A stretch of DNA of 64,000 bases from Kappaphycus alvarezii (lineage: Eukaryota > Rhodophyta > Florideophyceae > Gigartinales > Solieriaceae): the NCBI GenBank assembly GCA_002205965.3, contig NADL03000013.1, forward strand, positions 744,001-808,000. The letters are read 5' to 3'. The notes beneath the pieces are model-generated. The model did no database searches. It saw only the letters and a program-made list of their open reading frames with translations, and was not told the origin of the DNA. Position numbers and translations under genes: made by a program. Shown here one piece after another: positions 11,441 to 25,999 of this stretch (the first letter of the stretch is position 1; every line of letters starts with the position of its first letter).

Positions 11441-12360
11441 CCACCCTTAGTAGTCAAGTTGCTTTCCCTGGCAGTGTAAGACATCTACAGTATGCTTGCG
11501 CATAAAGTCAATTAGAGTATGGACAATATTTTGATTGATTGAGTCCCATGAAGCGGTTACACAGGCCATCAGATCTTCTGGGGTTGTAAATGTCCGAATA
11601 CTTTTGTCGATTCCCTCACGAGTACCTCCACAAGTTTTCGATTGGAGTAAAGTCCGGAACACGGGCTGCGGCAGTCCATTAAACGAATTACTTGCTCAAT
11701 AAGCCACCACAGAGTTGATCTAGCAGCATGAACTAGAGGATTATCTTGCTGAAAAGTCCAACTTCAAGGCATGAAATCTTCTGTCTACGGCAAAAAATCT
11801 TCTTCTAACATCTTTATATAGCTGCAAGAGGTGAGACGATCAGAAATTTTTATCAACTTCGTCTTGCCATGTGAACGAAAAACACCCCAAAATATAATTC
11901 TATTTCCTCCTCAAATCGTGCAAAGAGCTAACCAATTTGAGCATGTTTTCGACCCCATTTAAATGCAGACAATTTTGTGTCTTTCTATCAACAAAGGGTA
12001 ATCCTTAATTTTCTGGTATCTTACAAAGACTCTCCCGGTAAGGTATTACCGCGTTCGGCTAACTGAAATAGGCGAATTAATGGCGTCATGAAGCCCTCAG
12101 GAGCTCGGCAGCTGATTTGGTTCTGTCCTTCAGAGCCGTCTTTCCTCTCTAACTGTTATTTTGCGGCGATTTCTGCGGTTGTTCCCTTTACCATAGGCTT
12201 CAAAAGCACGAAGAAATGTTTTGAATAATTTTCGCGATCTTTTAAGTTAATGAGCAGTGTAGGAGATGTTTTTGCAAGCTTTCTGCAGCGCTTATGCCTG
12301 AGAACGCTCATTTTCTGTCAGTTTCGTGCCCGTGGCTTTTTGGGGGACGCAAGAAAAGTG
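11441..12360 (-). pseudogene. Tc1/mariner-type transposase relic 2
   Basis: On the minus strand the N-terminal part (about 12340-12130) contains KLTENERSQA and a helix-turn-helix-like stretch, then RRKITVREERRL, the link before the catalytic core. Further on come FWGVFRSHGKTKL and SCSYIKMLEEDFLP, then WTFQQDNPLVHAARST (about 11760-11710), which holds the second catalytic Asp in the family's QQDN motif. The C-terminal frame 11662-11447 (REGIDKSIRTFTTPEDLMAC, ending QLDY) fits the family's tail. The segment with the first Asp appears deleted and there are many stops. It differs in sequence from relic 1, so the two are separate subfamilies. Terminal repeats were not located. Confidence 0.75.
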
Positions 12361-14236
12361 TGGATGTATTGAGAAGGATAGAGATCACTAATAGCGTCCG
12401 TACTATGAAAGGGAGGTGTATCAGTGGATATGTGATATGAAACCCGACAGCCCACAATTTATTTCTTCAAGTTACTGTAAAAGTTCATTTTGTATCGACA
12501 TAAAATTGCACTGTTTAGAAGTTATTTGAGGGCTAAATGGCTTATCAGATAGTTTTTAAAAAGGCTGAAGATAAATAATAGAGAAAATATGATTTTTGGG
12601 GGTTTGGTATGCATTTCTACACTTCTGCTACACTTTGTGCAGAAAAGTGCTTGCAGATTAACCTTGGAAAAGTACTGTATTATCTTCAGGACTCTTAGAA
12701 ATCCCAGGATCCGCAACTTTGAAAGGGACGCAGTAATAAAATTAACAACAGGGAATCAACAATACGTTTTTAACGAGGTGTGTCTGTCCGTAATCGACTT
12801 CGACTCGTACCTAGTGCCCTGTCAAAGTCAACAAAATTGATTGAAAACTATTTTTTCGCGCCTTTGTTACAAATTTGAGATTTTTAGGTAGAACTTGGAA
12901 TACATACCCTGGAGGGTTATTGGATTGCATTTCATTCCACATGATGCTGAAAGTTTTGTAAAGCTGCCTCTATCAGGGCTTCGGAGATTCCCAAAGAATC
13001 ACGGTGGTGCGAAAGTAGCTCATCGCTTCATTGGTGCAGAAGTGGGTTACCCACCAACAAAATTGAAGAATAAGAGGGGGTGGCACCATTGATCCACGCG
13101 GAAACAGTAAACCTCTCAGTTTCGCACAGTTATCGATTCTCAAAGAACCGACCATTCAGCAAGTATCGATTCCTATTCATGGGTGCTTCGGAATTCTCGA
13201 AGTATACACAACTTGGGGATTTCGATAAAACTTGCAATAAACGACCCAATAATTCAAGAATGGAACAAAAAGAACAATAAAAAACCCTCAATTTACCAAA
13301 TCTATCCCTAAGGATTACGTACTCAGACCTCAAAAGACGCGGTGTCTCTGATCTGGCAACGTTGCTGTTGTGCATGAAAGCTAGTGGTTGGGCAATGCAT
13401 GAGAGTTTAGCCTATCTACGCCTACTCTGTCGGTGTAAAGGCTTTTTTATAAGTTAAAGAACTCGTAACGTAACTTCTCAAGATAATGTTCGGCACTTTG
13501 GCGATGATTTTCTTTGTTTCAGGGGTAAAATATCAGCTTAAGCCATAAATTTAGTGTAATTTATTCAATACATGGATTTACTACAAACAAAAGTAAGTGC
13601 ATTATTCTTGAGGAATAGAATCGGGAAGTAATGGAGCATTGATCAGATATGTGTTACTACAAAAAAATAATTTCATGCAGAAGTATGTTACCAATGCTAC
13701 AAATTTACAGAACTATCATACCAATAATGAATGAAGTCTTCAGTAAGAAGGTAATCAATAAGTATGGAAATGAAGGGAAAATTGGTGGCTGATTTCAGAA
13801 ATTCTAACTTCTCAACGAGTCCCGAAATTTTACGACACAAAAACTGTAAAAACTGTATAGAATCGATTTAATCCCATACCACGTCTGTGAGGACCTGAAA
13901 GAATTGAGCGTCGGTATTAGGATCCGAAACCGTCTTAACCTTCAGAAAATTCTGTTTATTTTCGTTGTATGTAAGACTTGATTCCAGAGACGGGAAAAAA
14001 ACTAATTTTTCAGACTCAAGAAGTGCTTAGAATCGCTAAATATGGCGGTTTCTCTAAAGTGAAAGTACAGCGAAACTGAAATACGGAAATACAGTGGTGG
14101 TAGATATTTACGAGTTGTACAGTAGAATAATACTTTACTGCATTAGTAATTAGTTGTAAAGTATGGAAAAGCATTAGTCATTAGTTGTAAAGTATGGAAA
14201 AGAAGCGTCCGGAGATTATTCGGAAGTTAACTACGA

Positions 14237-14400
14237 ATGCAGGCGGCGGATGGAAAACTTTCTCGTCCGCATCACTTGGAGACTCAACGCAAAAAGGGTA
14301 ACGAATTCGCAAAGATCCTTTTGAGTGGAGGAAACTTGACGGGAATCAGCGAGGGAAGCAAGGAATGTAAAGTGATTTCATTGCATATGATTATCAAAAA
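14237..14400 (-). repeat. Copy of the repeat at 39.06-39.27 kb
   Basis: Read on the plus strand, this stretch matches the minus strand of about 39.12-39.27 kb at both DNA and peptide level (LSRPHHLETQRKKGNE here, LSRLHHLEAKRKTSNE there). In the 39-kb copy the plus strand looks like the true coding strand, so this copy would be coding on the minus strand. It is a short decayed piece of the same retroelement-like repeat. Confidence 0.55.
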
Positions 14401-17400
14401 ACAGCTACTTAGGCCTTATCGAAACATCAAACCTGATAATACACAGACCTAACCAGTGCTCTATATTTTCTCTACTAATGAAGGCTGTGAAAGAAAAAAT
14501 AGGAGCAGAAGGGTCTTCGAAAATTCTGCACTTTTCTTTGGATAGTTACCGAGGATAAAACTGGTACGAATAGCATTATACAATGTAAAAAATTTAAAAG
14601 GGGGAGATTATGTTTGGAAAGAGATGGATATTAATCATGTTAAAGTTTTAGATGTGAATGTCTTATGTTCAGATTCTGCTCTCTCCATTCTTTTGAATAA
14701 CAATTTTGTGCGATGTATTTCTCGTGAATAAATGAATGGAATGATAATGAGATAAGGTGAGGAATATTTAGTTATTATGAGAGCTAAAACCAAGTAGTAG
14801 CTCAAATTTGGATAACAGCAGGACCTCACATGTGTAGTACTGTAACAGGTTTCTCATTGCTCAAAAATTTAAATTTAGAGCTACATGTGAGTAAATTCTA
14901 TTCTAAAGTATGATAAATTGCCTTCGTATTTTTTCTACTCGTTGCGGTCACTTTGAAGGAAAATAAATTAGATTTCAGTCATATGAGCCCATTTTTTGTT
15001 GAAAAGATGGCAGCTCAATCAGACCACAGTCTTTATATCTGAATAAGAAAGAACAACATTGACATAGACATCAATTAAGCTGGGATAAAGCAAAGAAGAA
15101 CATGAATGTCTAGAAAATTACAGCAATGGAGGATAAGATTCTTATTAATATTCAGAATAATGATTTGCAAATAAAGGCAATATGTTGTCGTAATATGGGA
15201 AAATTTGCCTTCCAAAGGAAAATTTAGGAGCTATAGTTACCACTAGACCAAAGTAGCGTGGCAGTGCTACAATTTCACGGGCATTGATGAAATTCAGCGA
15301 TATTTTTGACTTGATGGCAAAATCAGCTGAGGAACTGAGCTTGAATGAAAGAGAAAGAGGTTCAAATCCAAAAATATACTAGCAGAAGGTTTCTGTTTAA
15401 TGTTATTTCGAAAATGGTGAGGGGATCATAGAAAAATACGATATTGAATATTTCTGCCTCGAGGAACAGATTCAAGGAAATGTAAATTCAGAAACCGCAC
15501 TATTGGGAAGATAGAAAAATATAGCTTATGAATTGAATGAAAGCAAATAATTCTACATACTGAGTAGAATCAGAACCGATTTAACAGAGAGAAAAAGGGA
15601 TTGCTTATTTCAATATTAAGGTAAGGCAATAAAATATTATGTACTTCTGACTTCCTCCAAGCCAACCGGAAATCTATCAAAATTCTGAAACGTAAATGTT
15701 CTCTGTATTTTCTCTGCTCCACGCCTCAGAAGGAGCCTCGAAAAGAAAAATGAGTTTTCTCGCATCACTGTAAGTTATTTATGACTTTGCATCATCAAGT
15801 AATACTAAGAACACACCGTGTTAACATCAAGAAAGCGCACGAAATACATATACTTTCATGAGAGGGCAAAAAACCCCAAATATTTTTCATGGTTCTGTTC
15901 GTTCCTGATTTTGCGAGCTGTCCTTTTCAATAGATCTCTGCGTCTATGATATTGGCAGAGATGATTTTTAGCTTCATATCAGTGCTTTGTTGGAAGTTTT
16001 AATGGCTTAATATACGATAATCCCTTCGACTTCATTCCATGTCGAGATGCACAAATACACAAATTTACTTTCCCCACAAAAATTATTGCGAAACCGCTAT
16101 TTTAATTTAAGGTCACGGTGAGGATGCGGAGCACATTCATCTTGAAATATGATGGAGTTTAGAGGAACTTAACACCCAACTTGTAGAAATAGGAGACCAT
16201 CCAATGCATTTTTTGCTTCATGAAACGAATAAAATGATACCTGATTTTTCTTTTTCAGGCCAGAGAGAGAGCATTACGAGTTATGAGTCTTGGGGAGAAG
16301 AATATAAGCGTCAATTTGCATCCAGTTACCAGCTATTTATTCATTTTGATAATATAAATTGCTGACGTATTATTCTTCGAAATGCTTACGGGGTAAAATA
16401 CCCGGTTCACAAGATCCATGTCGTGACCGGGATTTTGTCATCAGTTGTAACCTTTTTGATTACAGAATTTTCGAAAAATTAACATACATCACTTAGGTTT
16501 TGCACCTATGTACCCAATCTGCGTGAGTTTATGGCATCATATTTCGACTAGGGTTGTGATAGAACGAATCCAAAGGGCGTGGTAGGACAAGAGATTTGCT
16601 AGCATGCTCAAGAAAGTAAACATAACAATTTGAGGGAGCCCCATACTTCTATGAGGCTCTTTCGGTTGCCACGGAGGATTTAAGTACACGAATGTATAAT
16701 GTGCGATCCTCGGGATCCGTCGATAATCCTGAGTACGCTATACAATGAAATACCCGCAAAGTCTTCAACAGTACCAAATTTCAACCTAAACTTTCTTCAA
16801 ACCCCAAAGATTCTGTAATTTCGACAAGAATTTCCGCCCCAGATAGTCTTTCGATAATTTTATGATCGGAAAGTGAATTAAAAGAAAGAAATGACGAAAA
16901 TTTTAACTTTGTCATTTGCCGAACTCAAAACAGGAGTAGTTCCAAAATTTCAGTGCCTTTTTGAAGAATTTTTTTTTCTCATTAGCATTGGTATTGGGGA
17001 TAGATACGAAGGGCTTTTACAGGTAAGAGATATATAGAGTAAAACTATAAAGGAGTATACAGATGAAACGTCATCCCCCCCAGCCTCTCTCTTATCGTAG
17101 AGAACTACTAGGGCGCCTATTAGCCACTACGGCTTCCAGTTTAATCTGAAGTTGTAGCTCATCAATCTGAAGCAGATAAAATGACATTTACAATGTTATA
17201 ATCAATTTACGCTACTGAAATTTATATTTGAAATTAAAAATCCGCTGACATCATAAAACCGTACATGAAAAAGAAATAATAAATGGCATAAAATTGATGA
17301 ATTTTACGAAAATCATTACTTTTGTGACTATACAACAAGAAGTACTTTAATTAAATACCGTTAACCCTATTTAACTTATTATGGCCAAATTAGAGCAGCT

Positions 17401-20400
17401 TACTGGAATTACATGGGGCCCGAGTTGCATTCTTCAACAGATGGGGATTCCAGAGAGCAGAGTTCTTATAGATATCTTTCAATGGATTTAATAATCATTT
17501 TTTTCAGCATATGCTTGATCTAAAGCTACTAAAGGGAGTTTTGACCATATATTTTCAAAATTTGCTCTCAATTTAGCCAGTTTTAACCTTTTGATTAAAT
17601 TAAATCGTTTTTTTTTCTTTTCTTATTCCGGCTATTAGTCCCTAATAATTTCATAGTGCATACTAAGGTTATTTATATTAGTTATAGTTGTCGTTTATAT
17701 CAAATAGAATCAGATTTAACCGTTTCGAATATTTTGAGACAAGTAAAAGAGTTGACTTAGCGAAGGTTGGCCATTTTTACGGACTGCTGAGGCTTAGTTC
17801 GATAGAAGGAAATTTGGATTGTGAATAATATTTTTTATATCATATACTGAACATTGCTTAAGCAGTGTACCTGAGATGAAGCGAACTAGACAGCAAAATG
17901 TTTGAAAGATTAAATGTCGAAAAAGTTGCACTCATACATAATATTTAGAATAAAATACTAAAATGAATTGAGAATTGAACATATGTGCTGCGAATAGCAA
18001 AAAATCACAAGAAGTTAGTCTAGGAGACTCAGAGGCATGGATCAGGGGCATTATCATTGACTTTAACCATGAGCAGTTGTTATGTACCGTATATATCACG
18101 AAGTGCCCACACAATTTGAGCGGAATACATACGGGAAGCTACCAAAAAGGCATAAGAGAGGAAATTAATAAAGAAAGTATAAAAAGAGCTATCCAGATGT
18201 CCAAAGATGCAGAAAGGCCTAAAATTAGGGAGTCTGGAAAAGGAACTAAGAGTTAAAAATGCCTCGAAAATACGAGAGAGGGACATCAACACGTCTGCGT
18301 AACGAGTGTTATTTGAGAGCATATAAAATATTTAAGGACCTAAACGGCCCTTTTTACGAATATAGAACAAAAATTGCTGCTATGCTGGCTATGAAGGGCC
18401 ATTTCTAAATAAAGTCGATTCTTGATCGAAAAAATTGTTCCATTGAACGTCACGAACGAAAGACAGGACAATCGCGATGATTTTAATATGACCTAAATGC
18501 TGGTATGAGGTGCATTTTAACTTATCAAGTTGATTGTAACTCTGTGATGTTATGAAAAGAAACTTAGATTTTTCAGTTATATAACATATTCGAATGCCAG
18601 TGAAACCATAATTGGTAAAAACACCATTGCATAACGCCGGACATTTTACTACCTTTTGCAGCGGAATTACTTCGGCGGTTAGAAGAATATGATTTCTCAG
18701 CATTTAAAATGCTGAACTCAAAAGTTAAGAGATCCACGATATACGATACATAAGAAAGTAATCCTGAATCTGAGGAGGCCCAATACGGCCCTTGGTAAAA
18801 AATATTAAATATTTCTGGATGTATGTGAGATGGGAAAATTACGAGTACTAAATGCTGTGTTAAACAACTAAAGGTCTCATAGTGGATTTTTATGGTATAT
18901 AATCATAGATTACAGTAAATGAAAGTATATTAATATTTTCTCTTATTTTACCTAAAAGTATACTTTCCATCATATTGTCACATATAATTGCTATTAAAAC
19001 AGAGCAGTGTACTGTTATGGTAATTGAATTGTAGTTATGAGAAGAAAAGCTTAGGTTAGTTTATAAAAGCAAAGTTGCATAGATTGACTTACAGAATCCT
19101 CAAATCCATTTTCAAAACAGAAAAACTTTTCAATGTGGATTTCAAGCCTGTGAAATGACGCAAATCCACGATCTTTTGTTTTCGCAGGAGAATGGTTCTA
19201 ATCTGAGTTATGCTGTGAATCAAAATTTGAAATGCCTCTACCTTGTAAATTACCCTCAAATGATAGAAAAGTATATGAAGAGTTTATAAGCTACATGTTA
19301 CAGAGGTCCGAAAAACACGTTCTGACGCATCTATTAATATAATAACACAATCGATATATCAAAATAAGATTTTTGAATCATCTACTTACCACTTGATAAT
19401 TTTAGCATCATTTTAATATTCTCTGTAACTTTAACTTGTAGCAGTACATTTTTGGTCCTGCGAAATTCACCGAAGAACGACCAAATCCATTCATACGCAA
19501 AAATTATCATCAAAACTTGCTTTCAGACATATTAAAAGTAAACGCTTCAATTTTAGTTCATCCATTTTGGTGAATTTCTTATTGTAAATGAGCACTACTA
19601 AATTTTATTCATTAATAGCAGTACAAACATATGATAAGGTCCAGTTCTATCCAAATCATTTTATTACTTCTATGGAATAGGAATAGATGTCCAAAATATT
19701 AAAAATTCGACAGACTATTAACTAAAATTTTCTGTGATTTTAAACCATACTGAGTATAGGAAGGTTAAATTTTATTTTTGAGAATTTTTAACTATTTTGA
19801 AAATTAAAAGAAAATAATGAAGGAAAAAGTTTCTAAACAAATGGATAAAAACTACTCCTGGATACTGGAAAAGTGAATTTATTTACCACGGCTTAATAAT
19901 ATTATAATATTTCAGTGAAAATTGCCTAGAAATATATAATCGACGAAAAGTCCGCCAAATATTGCTTAAACTGTGTCATCAGGATAAATTTGTGGTGGAA
20001 ATGGATGTATAAAATTAAAAATGGCCTGGAAAGATCTGATAAAAAATTTTATATCATATTACTACTGAAGTGAACGATGATCTAAACAAAAAATATCTCA
20101 ACGTAACTGATTTACTCAATTACATAAAATCTAAACTACATTTTGTACTAGCACTGCTCCGAATGCTTTTTGTTGATGCTCATAGAGAAGATATAATAAG
20201 GGAATCACATCTTTTATCAAATATTTAGAGCTTATTTTTCTACTCAGCAATAAATGATCTCTACGAACTGCTACAAAATGTTTGGTCCTTCTAATCTCTA
20301 TTAATTTTAACGTTTTCAATACAAGATTCGATAAGGATGGAAATAATGGTAAAAAGTACATGAATTAAGAAAAATAAAAACTTTAATATGAATTACCGCC

Positions 20401-21161
20401 GATATTGATTTCCTCCGAAAAATAAGACGGAAGGCTGCTGGTAACTCAACGGATCAGACCTTATTTATCATAATAAGATGACATAACTTATTTCTTCTGA
20501 ACATAAGTTATTCTCCTCTCCTAACTTAATAATCACAACATATTTAAACATATATTATGATTGAATAGATCTGATATATTTTTCGAACGTATACGGAGAA
20601 CAGTTTTCAAGGTGTCTCAATAAATGGTATTTTATTTTTTGAATACAGTATTCAATTGTATGCTACTAAACTAAATCAAGTGATTCAATTTTTTAATGCA
20701 TGAACTTGCAATAGTTATTGAATTCTAAATTAATGAAGTCTTGTTATCAAAAATTGCCCTGCAATATATGATCAATGAATACCAGATATATATATGAAGG
20801 GCGAGCTCTAAATATAGTTTGAAGTTAAAATTAGGATTAAATTTCAATTCATATCTCTTTTCAGTGAAAAGTATTAAGTGGTATTAGTCTGATTCAATTC
20901 GATTAAAAAATGAAACTTTTACAAAGTTTATAATTTCATATTGAATGAGCCGAAAACTCATTACAACAGAGGTGCTGCGAATAGTAAACATTGAACATTA
21001 ATTTATGCAAAAGAATTAATGAATATCTATTTTTGGCTGAGTGTATTCTTAAGCAATAGAACAGTGATATGAGCGTTTTTCATGTTCAATACTGCTTTAG
21101 GTCAAAAATTATTGAAACTTAATGAATTTCTCGTCACTCCCAGAGAGAAGAAAGCGTTAAA

Positions 21162-21237
21162 TTTGGGTTATTTTAATGTGTTGAATATGAAATCGGTAGT
21201 ATCCACGCCGGTAGAAGTTCGTAACGCGGGAGAAGGA
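21162..21237 (+). repeat. Dispersed coding repeat, copy 1 (GYFNV...SVVSTP)
   Basis: The 76-bp segment encodes GYFNVLNMKSVVSTPVEVRN in one frame. The same peptide pattern is encoded at 39905-39980 and 61915-61995. Sharing peptide as well as DNA suggests a fragment of a protein-coding mobile element. Sequence on either side is AT-rich and unrecognised. Confidence 0.55.
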
Positions 21238-22499
21238 AAGGATTAAATATTGTTTTCTATCACCATAATGGTTGGAGCTAGTCACTCCAAGTTTTTTTAA
21301 TTTTTAGCTACCTATTCCTTTAAAACAGACAACGGTGTTCTAGAGTCAGTTTCTCCCCCAAGCATTGTACTAATCACAATCATTGTAACTAATACATAAC
21401 CAACGTCTCATTAACCCATTTTAATATTTCAAAACACCGATAAAATTTCGAGAAAGGACAAATCAACAGCCGCGAATCTGCGAATTTAGTGAAAAATGGA
21501 CCCTATTTTAACCATAAAACTGCACCGCCTGGGGGGAGGGATTCAGAGAAGTCAATTGCAAAATGGGACTGATTCCAATTAAGCTTCAATTTTGAAATTA
21601 AAATTATAATTCAACATATCGAAGACTTGCAGTTTACGGTGAGAGGCAAAATTTTCGAAAAGGTTCTATCTTAGACGCGCAGATGGAATTTAAAACACGA
21701 CTGATGATGGGCACTATGAAGAAGAAGGAATAATTAGTGGAAAAAATGAATCTCTGAGATTTGATCGACGGATAGCAGTATGCACTAGGATTTCGTGAGA
21801 GCATTTGCGCTTCTGATGACCCTAGGGCGGTTTAGTCCATCTAAATAACATGAAATTATTGCTGAACCCTAATCATGAAAATTTCAGTTAGGTGACCGCG
21901 AAATAGTTTGGCAGACAATCTACAGCCCGAAACAAAGCAAATTGTCTTATAGATGCAAGACATCCTTGCGAGAGATAGGACGTCCTGCGGCAGATTTGAG
22001 AGCGGTTACAATGCGAAATAATGATACGACATGAGAGATAAAGGTCTCGTTGACGCAGATGTAATTCAATGAAACAAATAGAAGGATGTAACAATATAGG
22101 AACAGTAGAAAGCCTTCTATTGAACCATTTGAGTTAAAAATAAAGGACGTGAGGTGGGAGAACCAAGCGAAGACTTGCGGAACGAGAATGTTCAGCCGAA
22201 ATTCCAAATTTCACGGTTATATATAGCCGTTTTAAACGAATCGTGATCAAACGCCAAGTATTCCTGTACAAAGTAAATTTTTATCGTAGAATGCATCCAA
22301 GTTTTTACTGTAAGCAGAAAAAGCCGGTACAGTGTGTGTAAAATAGTAAGGTGTCTATTTGGCCTCCATCCGAAGTGCTGACAATAAGCTGATGCAGACA
22401 TGACAACATGAATCGCCTGGAGTTGCAGATCATGCGCACGTTCAATCCCACGTGTCATTCTCCCTAAAATTTTCCAGTTAAAGTACTGAATTAAACGTA

Positions 22500-25400
22500 A
22501 CTAAATCATAGAATTTTCTCAAGGACTTTCGTCAAAATAATTGGAGATAGAAGAAAATCGAGTCATCTCGCAGGTGCATTATTCCATCCAAATATGAATT
22601 CCGAAAAGTTCTGGCGGCCAAAAAAATACGTCAGATTAGGATGCGGTATTCTTTTACTTTTATTGACGCGCGTTCGGAAGCGGCACCCATTCTTAAGGGG
22701 TGGAAAGCCTACGTAACCTGTGGCGGTGGGGTGATTTTCAGCTGAACGAGCATAGTGGTAGTCTAGACCGATAGAGTACGAGCACTAATAAGAAAAGAAG
22801 AACCGGGAAATCCCCATTTTTAGCGTGATTTAGACATACTTACAGCGCGTAGAGCATCAAAACGGCGCATTGGATCAATGATACTTTCCGATAGCTTGAT
22901 TTTCGAATCTACTAGCGCGTGTGAGCGAGTCTTTGCGGATTCTTGTGGAGCGAGATTTCGATATCAGTACCCTTGTGATAAACCGTAACATTTTACAATA
23001 GTAGAGATCCCAGCTTCACTCCGTTTGAAAAATACGTAGCTCACCAGTATTACGTAAGCATTTCGTAGAAACTCAACTTCATTAGGCAAAGAAGACAAAA
23101 CAGCTTGCAATATTTAGCGGATCGGGGAGCTTAGTGGTGCGCGGCGTCCTTGATAGACTCCCGGGTCGCTGCGTATTTTTCGTTTCATATCTGCTTTTCG
23201 ATTACGAGCTGTTTAAAAAGGGTGAGACTGAGGGGGAGAACAATTAGATTATGGGTATTTATAACAGCAGATATATATCTACGAACTGAACAAGCACTCA
23301 TGAGAGATTCATTGAAGAGCCAGCCAGGACACCGAATTAAATGGCGTTCGGAGCCACCAGCTGTAAGCTCTGATTGCTGAAGAGTAACTTAGAGTAGTAG
23401 AGACCGTGCCTCATCTGAGGGATCTTCCAAACGTAAATATTGCGCGGTGAGACGGTCATCGACGGTGGGGCTATTAGATGAGGGAGTTGGGTATTGTCGA
23501 CTGCGAATATGCGTGGGGTGAAAGTTGGCGTAGGCTGAGAAACCATGATTGAGGTCTCCAATCATGCGCAACTAGGTTCCCTGTTGCTTATTATTCGATT
23601 ATCGTCGACTTAAATAGCGGTATCAACCTCAGCAATGGGTTCCAAAATCTGAATTTGGCCCACAAATCCTTAAGGAGTGCGTCTACAGCGATAGAGACAA
23701 GAAAAAAATCTCTACTGAATCTCTCGCATATTCTTTTTGTGCTGTCCGCAAATATGTCTGTCGTTGGAAGTAAAGTCTTAAGGAGAGTCTGAAGCGATTC
23801 GTATTTATCTTCCAATTTTCTATTGTCTGAAGGCGTAGCAGTTGATCGCCGAAGCGATTAACTGCCGAGGAAAATACTGCGACTCTATTTTGATGCCGGG
23901 CTTGAGAAGTAAGAGGTATTGCGAACGAAGTCCTAGTACAAAGGGGCGTTATTTTTTCATAGAACTGAGTATGGTCATCACTGTCTGACGGTCTTCCAAA
24001 ATATTGAGGTAAGTTTCGTTCGTCACCATTAATGCGCGAGAATATTGTCTGTCAGGACTGTGGTTCCAACAATTCTGTCTGTTTGACGGTAAGTAGGGGC
24101 AACACAGTCCACGATCTTCGCAAGATCCCTACATCCCCGGACTAAGATTCGATCCCAAGTTTTTTCCTGCTCTACCTCCGTGGACTAATTTCAGTATAGA
24201 TCCAGTTTTGGCCGTGCAGATGAGATATTCATTGTATCACTGGCCTTGAGGTCCCTCCGGAAGTGCAGAACCAAAATACGCATGTAAAAACCTCATGTGT
24301 CTCCATTTGTTGCTCAATTTCGTTCTGAAAAAGTCGAAAATTGATATTTTTGGAACCTGGCGACGGGCATAGCTAGTGAACAGGAGCTAGCGACATTTAA
24401 GAGGAGACATAGCAGCGATAAGACGAATACTTGGCGATTGCGGCGTAATGAGATTAAATATTTATTCGGCAATACTGCGAAACTTCTTGGTACTTCGAGT
24501 CGTATTTACAAATTATATACATTCTCTATCCTTTCGAAACAGAAATGATCTAATTTGCGCCTGCCCCACTAGTGACCGTCGCCGTCCTTCCTTTCGTAGC
24601 TCGCACCATCTACATAGCGAGTATATTTGTCGTCGGGTCTTCTTGAAGGCGTGAAGGTAAATTTAGCGCCACTAAGAAATCTTCCATGTGACTTGAATTC
24701 TAAGGCAGCGAGACGTTCGAGTATACTGAGCGAAAGTTCACACAAACATGGAGAAGTAAGCTGGAGACAGCTTCTGGCAGAATAGAGTTCGTTACAACGA
24801 AAAAGCGATTATTCACTTTCAAAATAAACCACTTCCGAAAATTAGGGTATAGTCGGAAGTGGTGGTAAAGCTTGGCGATATAGAACGAGATAAATATTCC
24901 TGAATTCTTAATTTCTGGAGGTAACTCTTCCAAAGTTTCCATCCAGACGAAAATGCCTCGAAAGAGGGTCTACTGTAGATGAAGGTTCACCACGGACCGT
25001 TTTTTCCGCTGAAATCGCGACAAAGGCGTTCGAGATAGGAAACACTTTTCGGCGGAGGTAAAAGGTGATATAATCTGAAATTTCTTCGTAATTAAGGAGG
25101 TATAAAGCATCGAAGATTGATGTATCTAGGAGTTAATGAACTTGGGGAACGATGGGAATTTGAAGAACATGGACTTCAGTGTTGCAAGGGGAGGTTTTAT
25201 GTATATTTCGTAGATCCCAAACCGTACTGAGTGGAAGAGAGAATTCGAGGCGTTGATTTTTTTCGCACCAGAAATCTGCAGCGCGCTGGGTGTTGTGATA
25301 GATTACATTGGCTATTAGACAGAAACGAAGAGTTGCGGAGACGGCGACTTCAGTTGTATTTGGAGTTCGTGGGTCCTTTCCCAGGCTGGTTTTTGAAAGG

Positions 25401-25990
25401 ATGAGAAACTTGGGCAGGCTTTATGTCGAGTTCCTTATCGTAGACATGTGAGCGTAACTACGCGAAATCAGCCTTGATAGAGCAACATAACTCGGATAAG
25501 TACGGGTAGTCGTCTTCGCGGAGATAAAAGCTAAAGTAAAATTTCTTTGCACTTGCTGGATATTATAAAGTCGATAAAGAAGTCGGTACGTTCCAAAAAA
25601 GGGCTGCAGGTGGCTCCAGGGTAAAGGTATAGGACAGAAAAGAACTAGGTAAAAGCTGAGATGTCCTTGTTCTGGAGAGCTTCTGTGACTCTGTGCGACC
25701 AGCCAATAGCAGTCTCACAGTTTTACACAACGTTCCAGAATAGTTCCGCTTCCCAACCATAGGGGATGTCAACTGATTTGATGCGACCGAAGAGACTTTT
25801 TGGTTTCGGAATGACTATCTCAGGGAAAATGGTGCGAGGTTGCTATCCTGCAGGAACTTTGTTATTTTTACGACCTCAGCATATTCATTTCGAGTAGCAG
25901 ATGTGACTTCAACAGCGGTAACAGAGGGTGTGAGCAGTGTAAACTGGAATAAGCCTGTCTTTTAAGTATGGACGGTAGGTGACTTGCCTA
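22500..25990 (-). mobile_element. Decayed retroelement with DIRS-like reverse transcriptase
   Basis: This stretch is less AT-rich than its surroundings and contains several minus-strand frame fragments. The clearest is 24942-24700, which encodes METLEELPPEIKNSG, then YHHFRLYPNFRKWFILKV and a following NNRFFVV. That order matches the reverse transcriptase of DIRS-type and similar elements (YHHF-L-P-D-x-RK, then an F-x-V-x-R-F strand). The upstream part of the domain lies just to the right (about 25010-24950) in another frame, with VDPLSRHFR in the place of the conserved V-D-x-x-x-L-N block. The active-site YxDD region is eroded. Boundaries are guesses from composition; no terminal repeats or tyrosine recombinase were identified. 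Confidence 0.45.
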
Positions 25991-25999
25991 AAGTCACGG

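Larger units (their letters stand above)
12361..22190. other. AT-rich gene desert
   Basis: About 10 kb with no supportable gene. Reading frames are short and lack motifs. Only two short fragments of dispersed repeats stand out (14.24-14.40 kb and 21.16-21.24 kb, listed separately). No tandem satellite with a fixed period was visible by eye. Confidence 0.5.
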
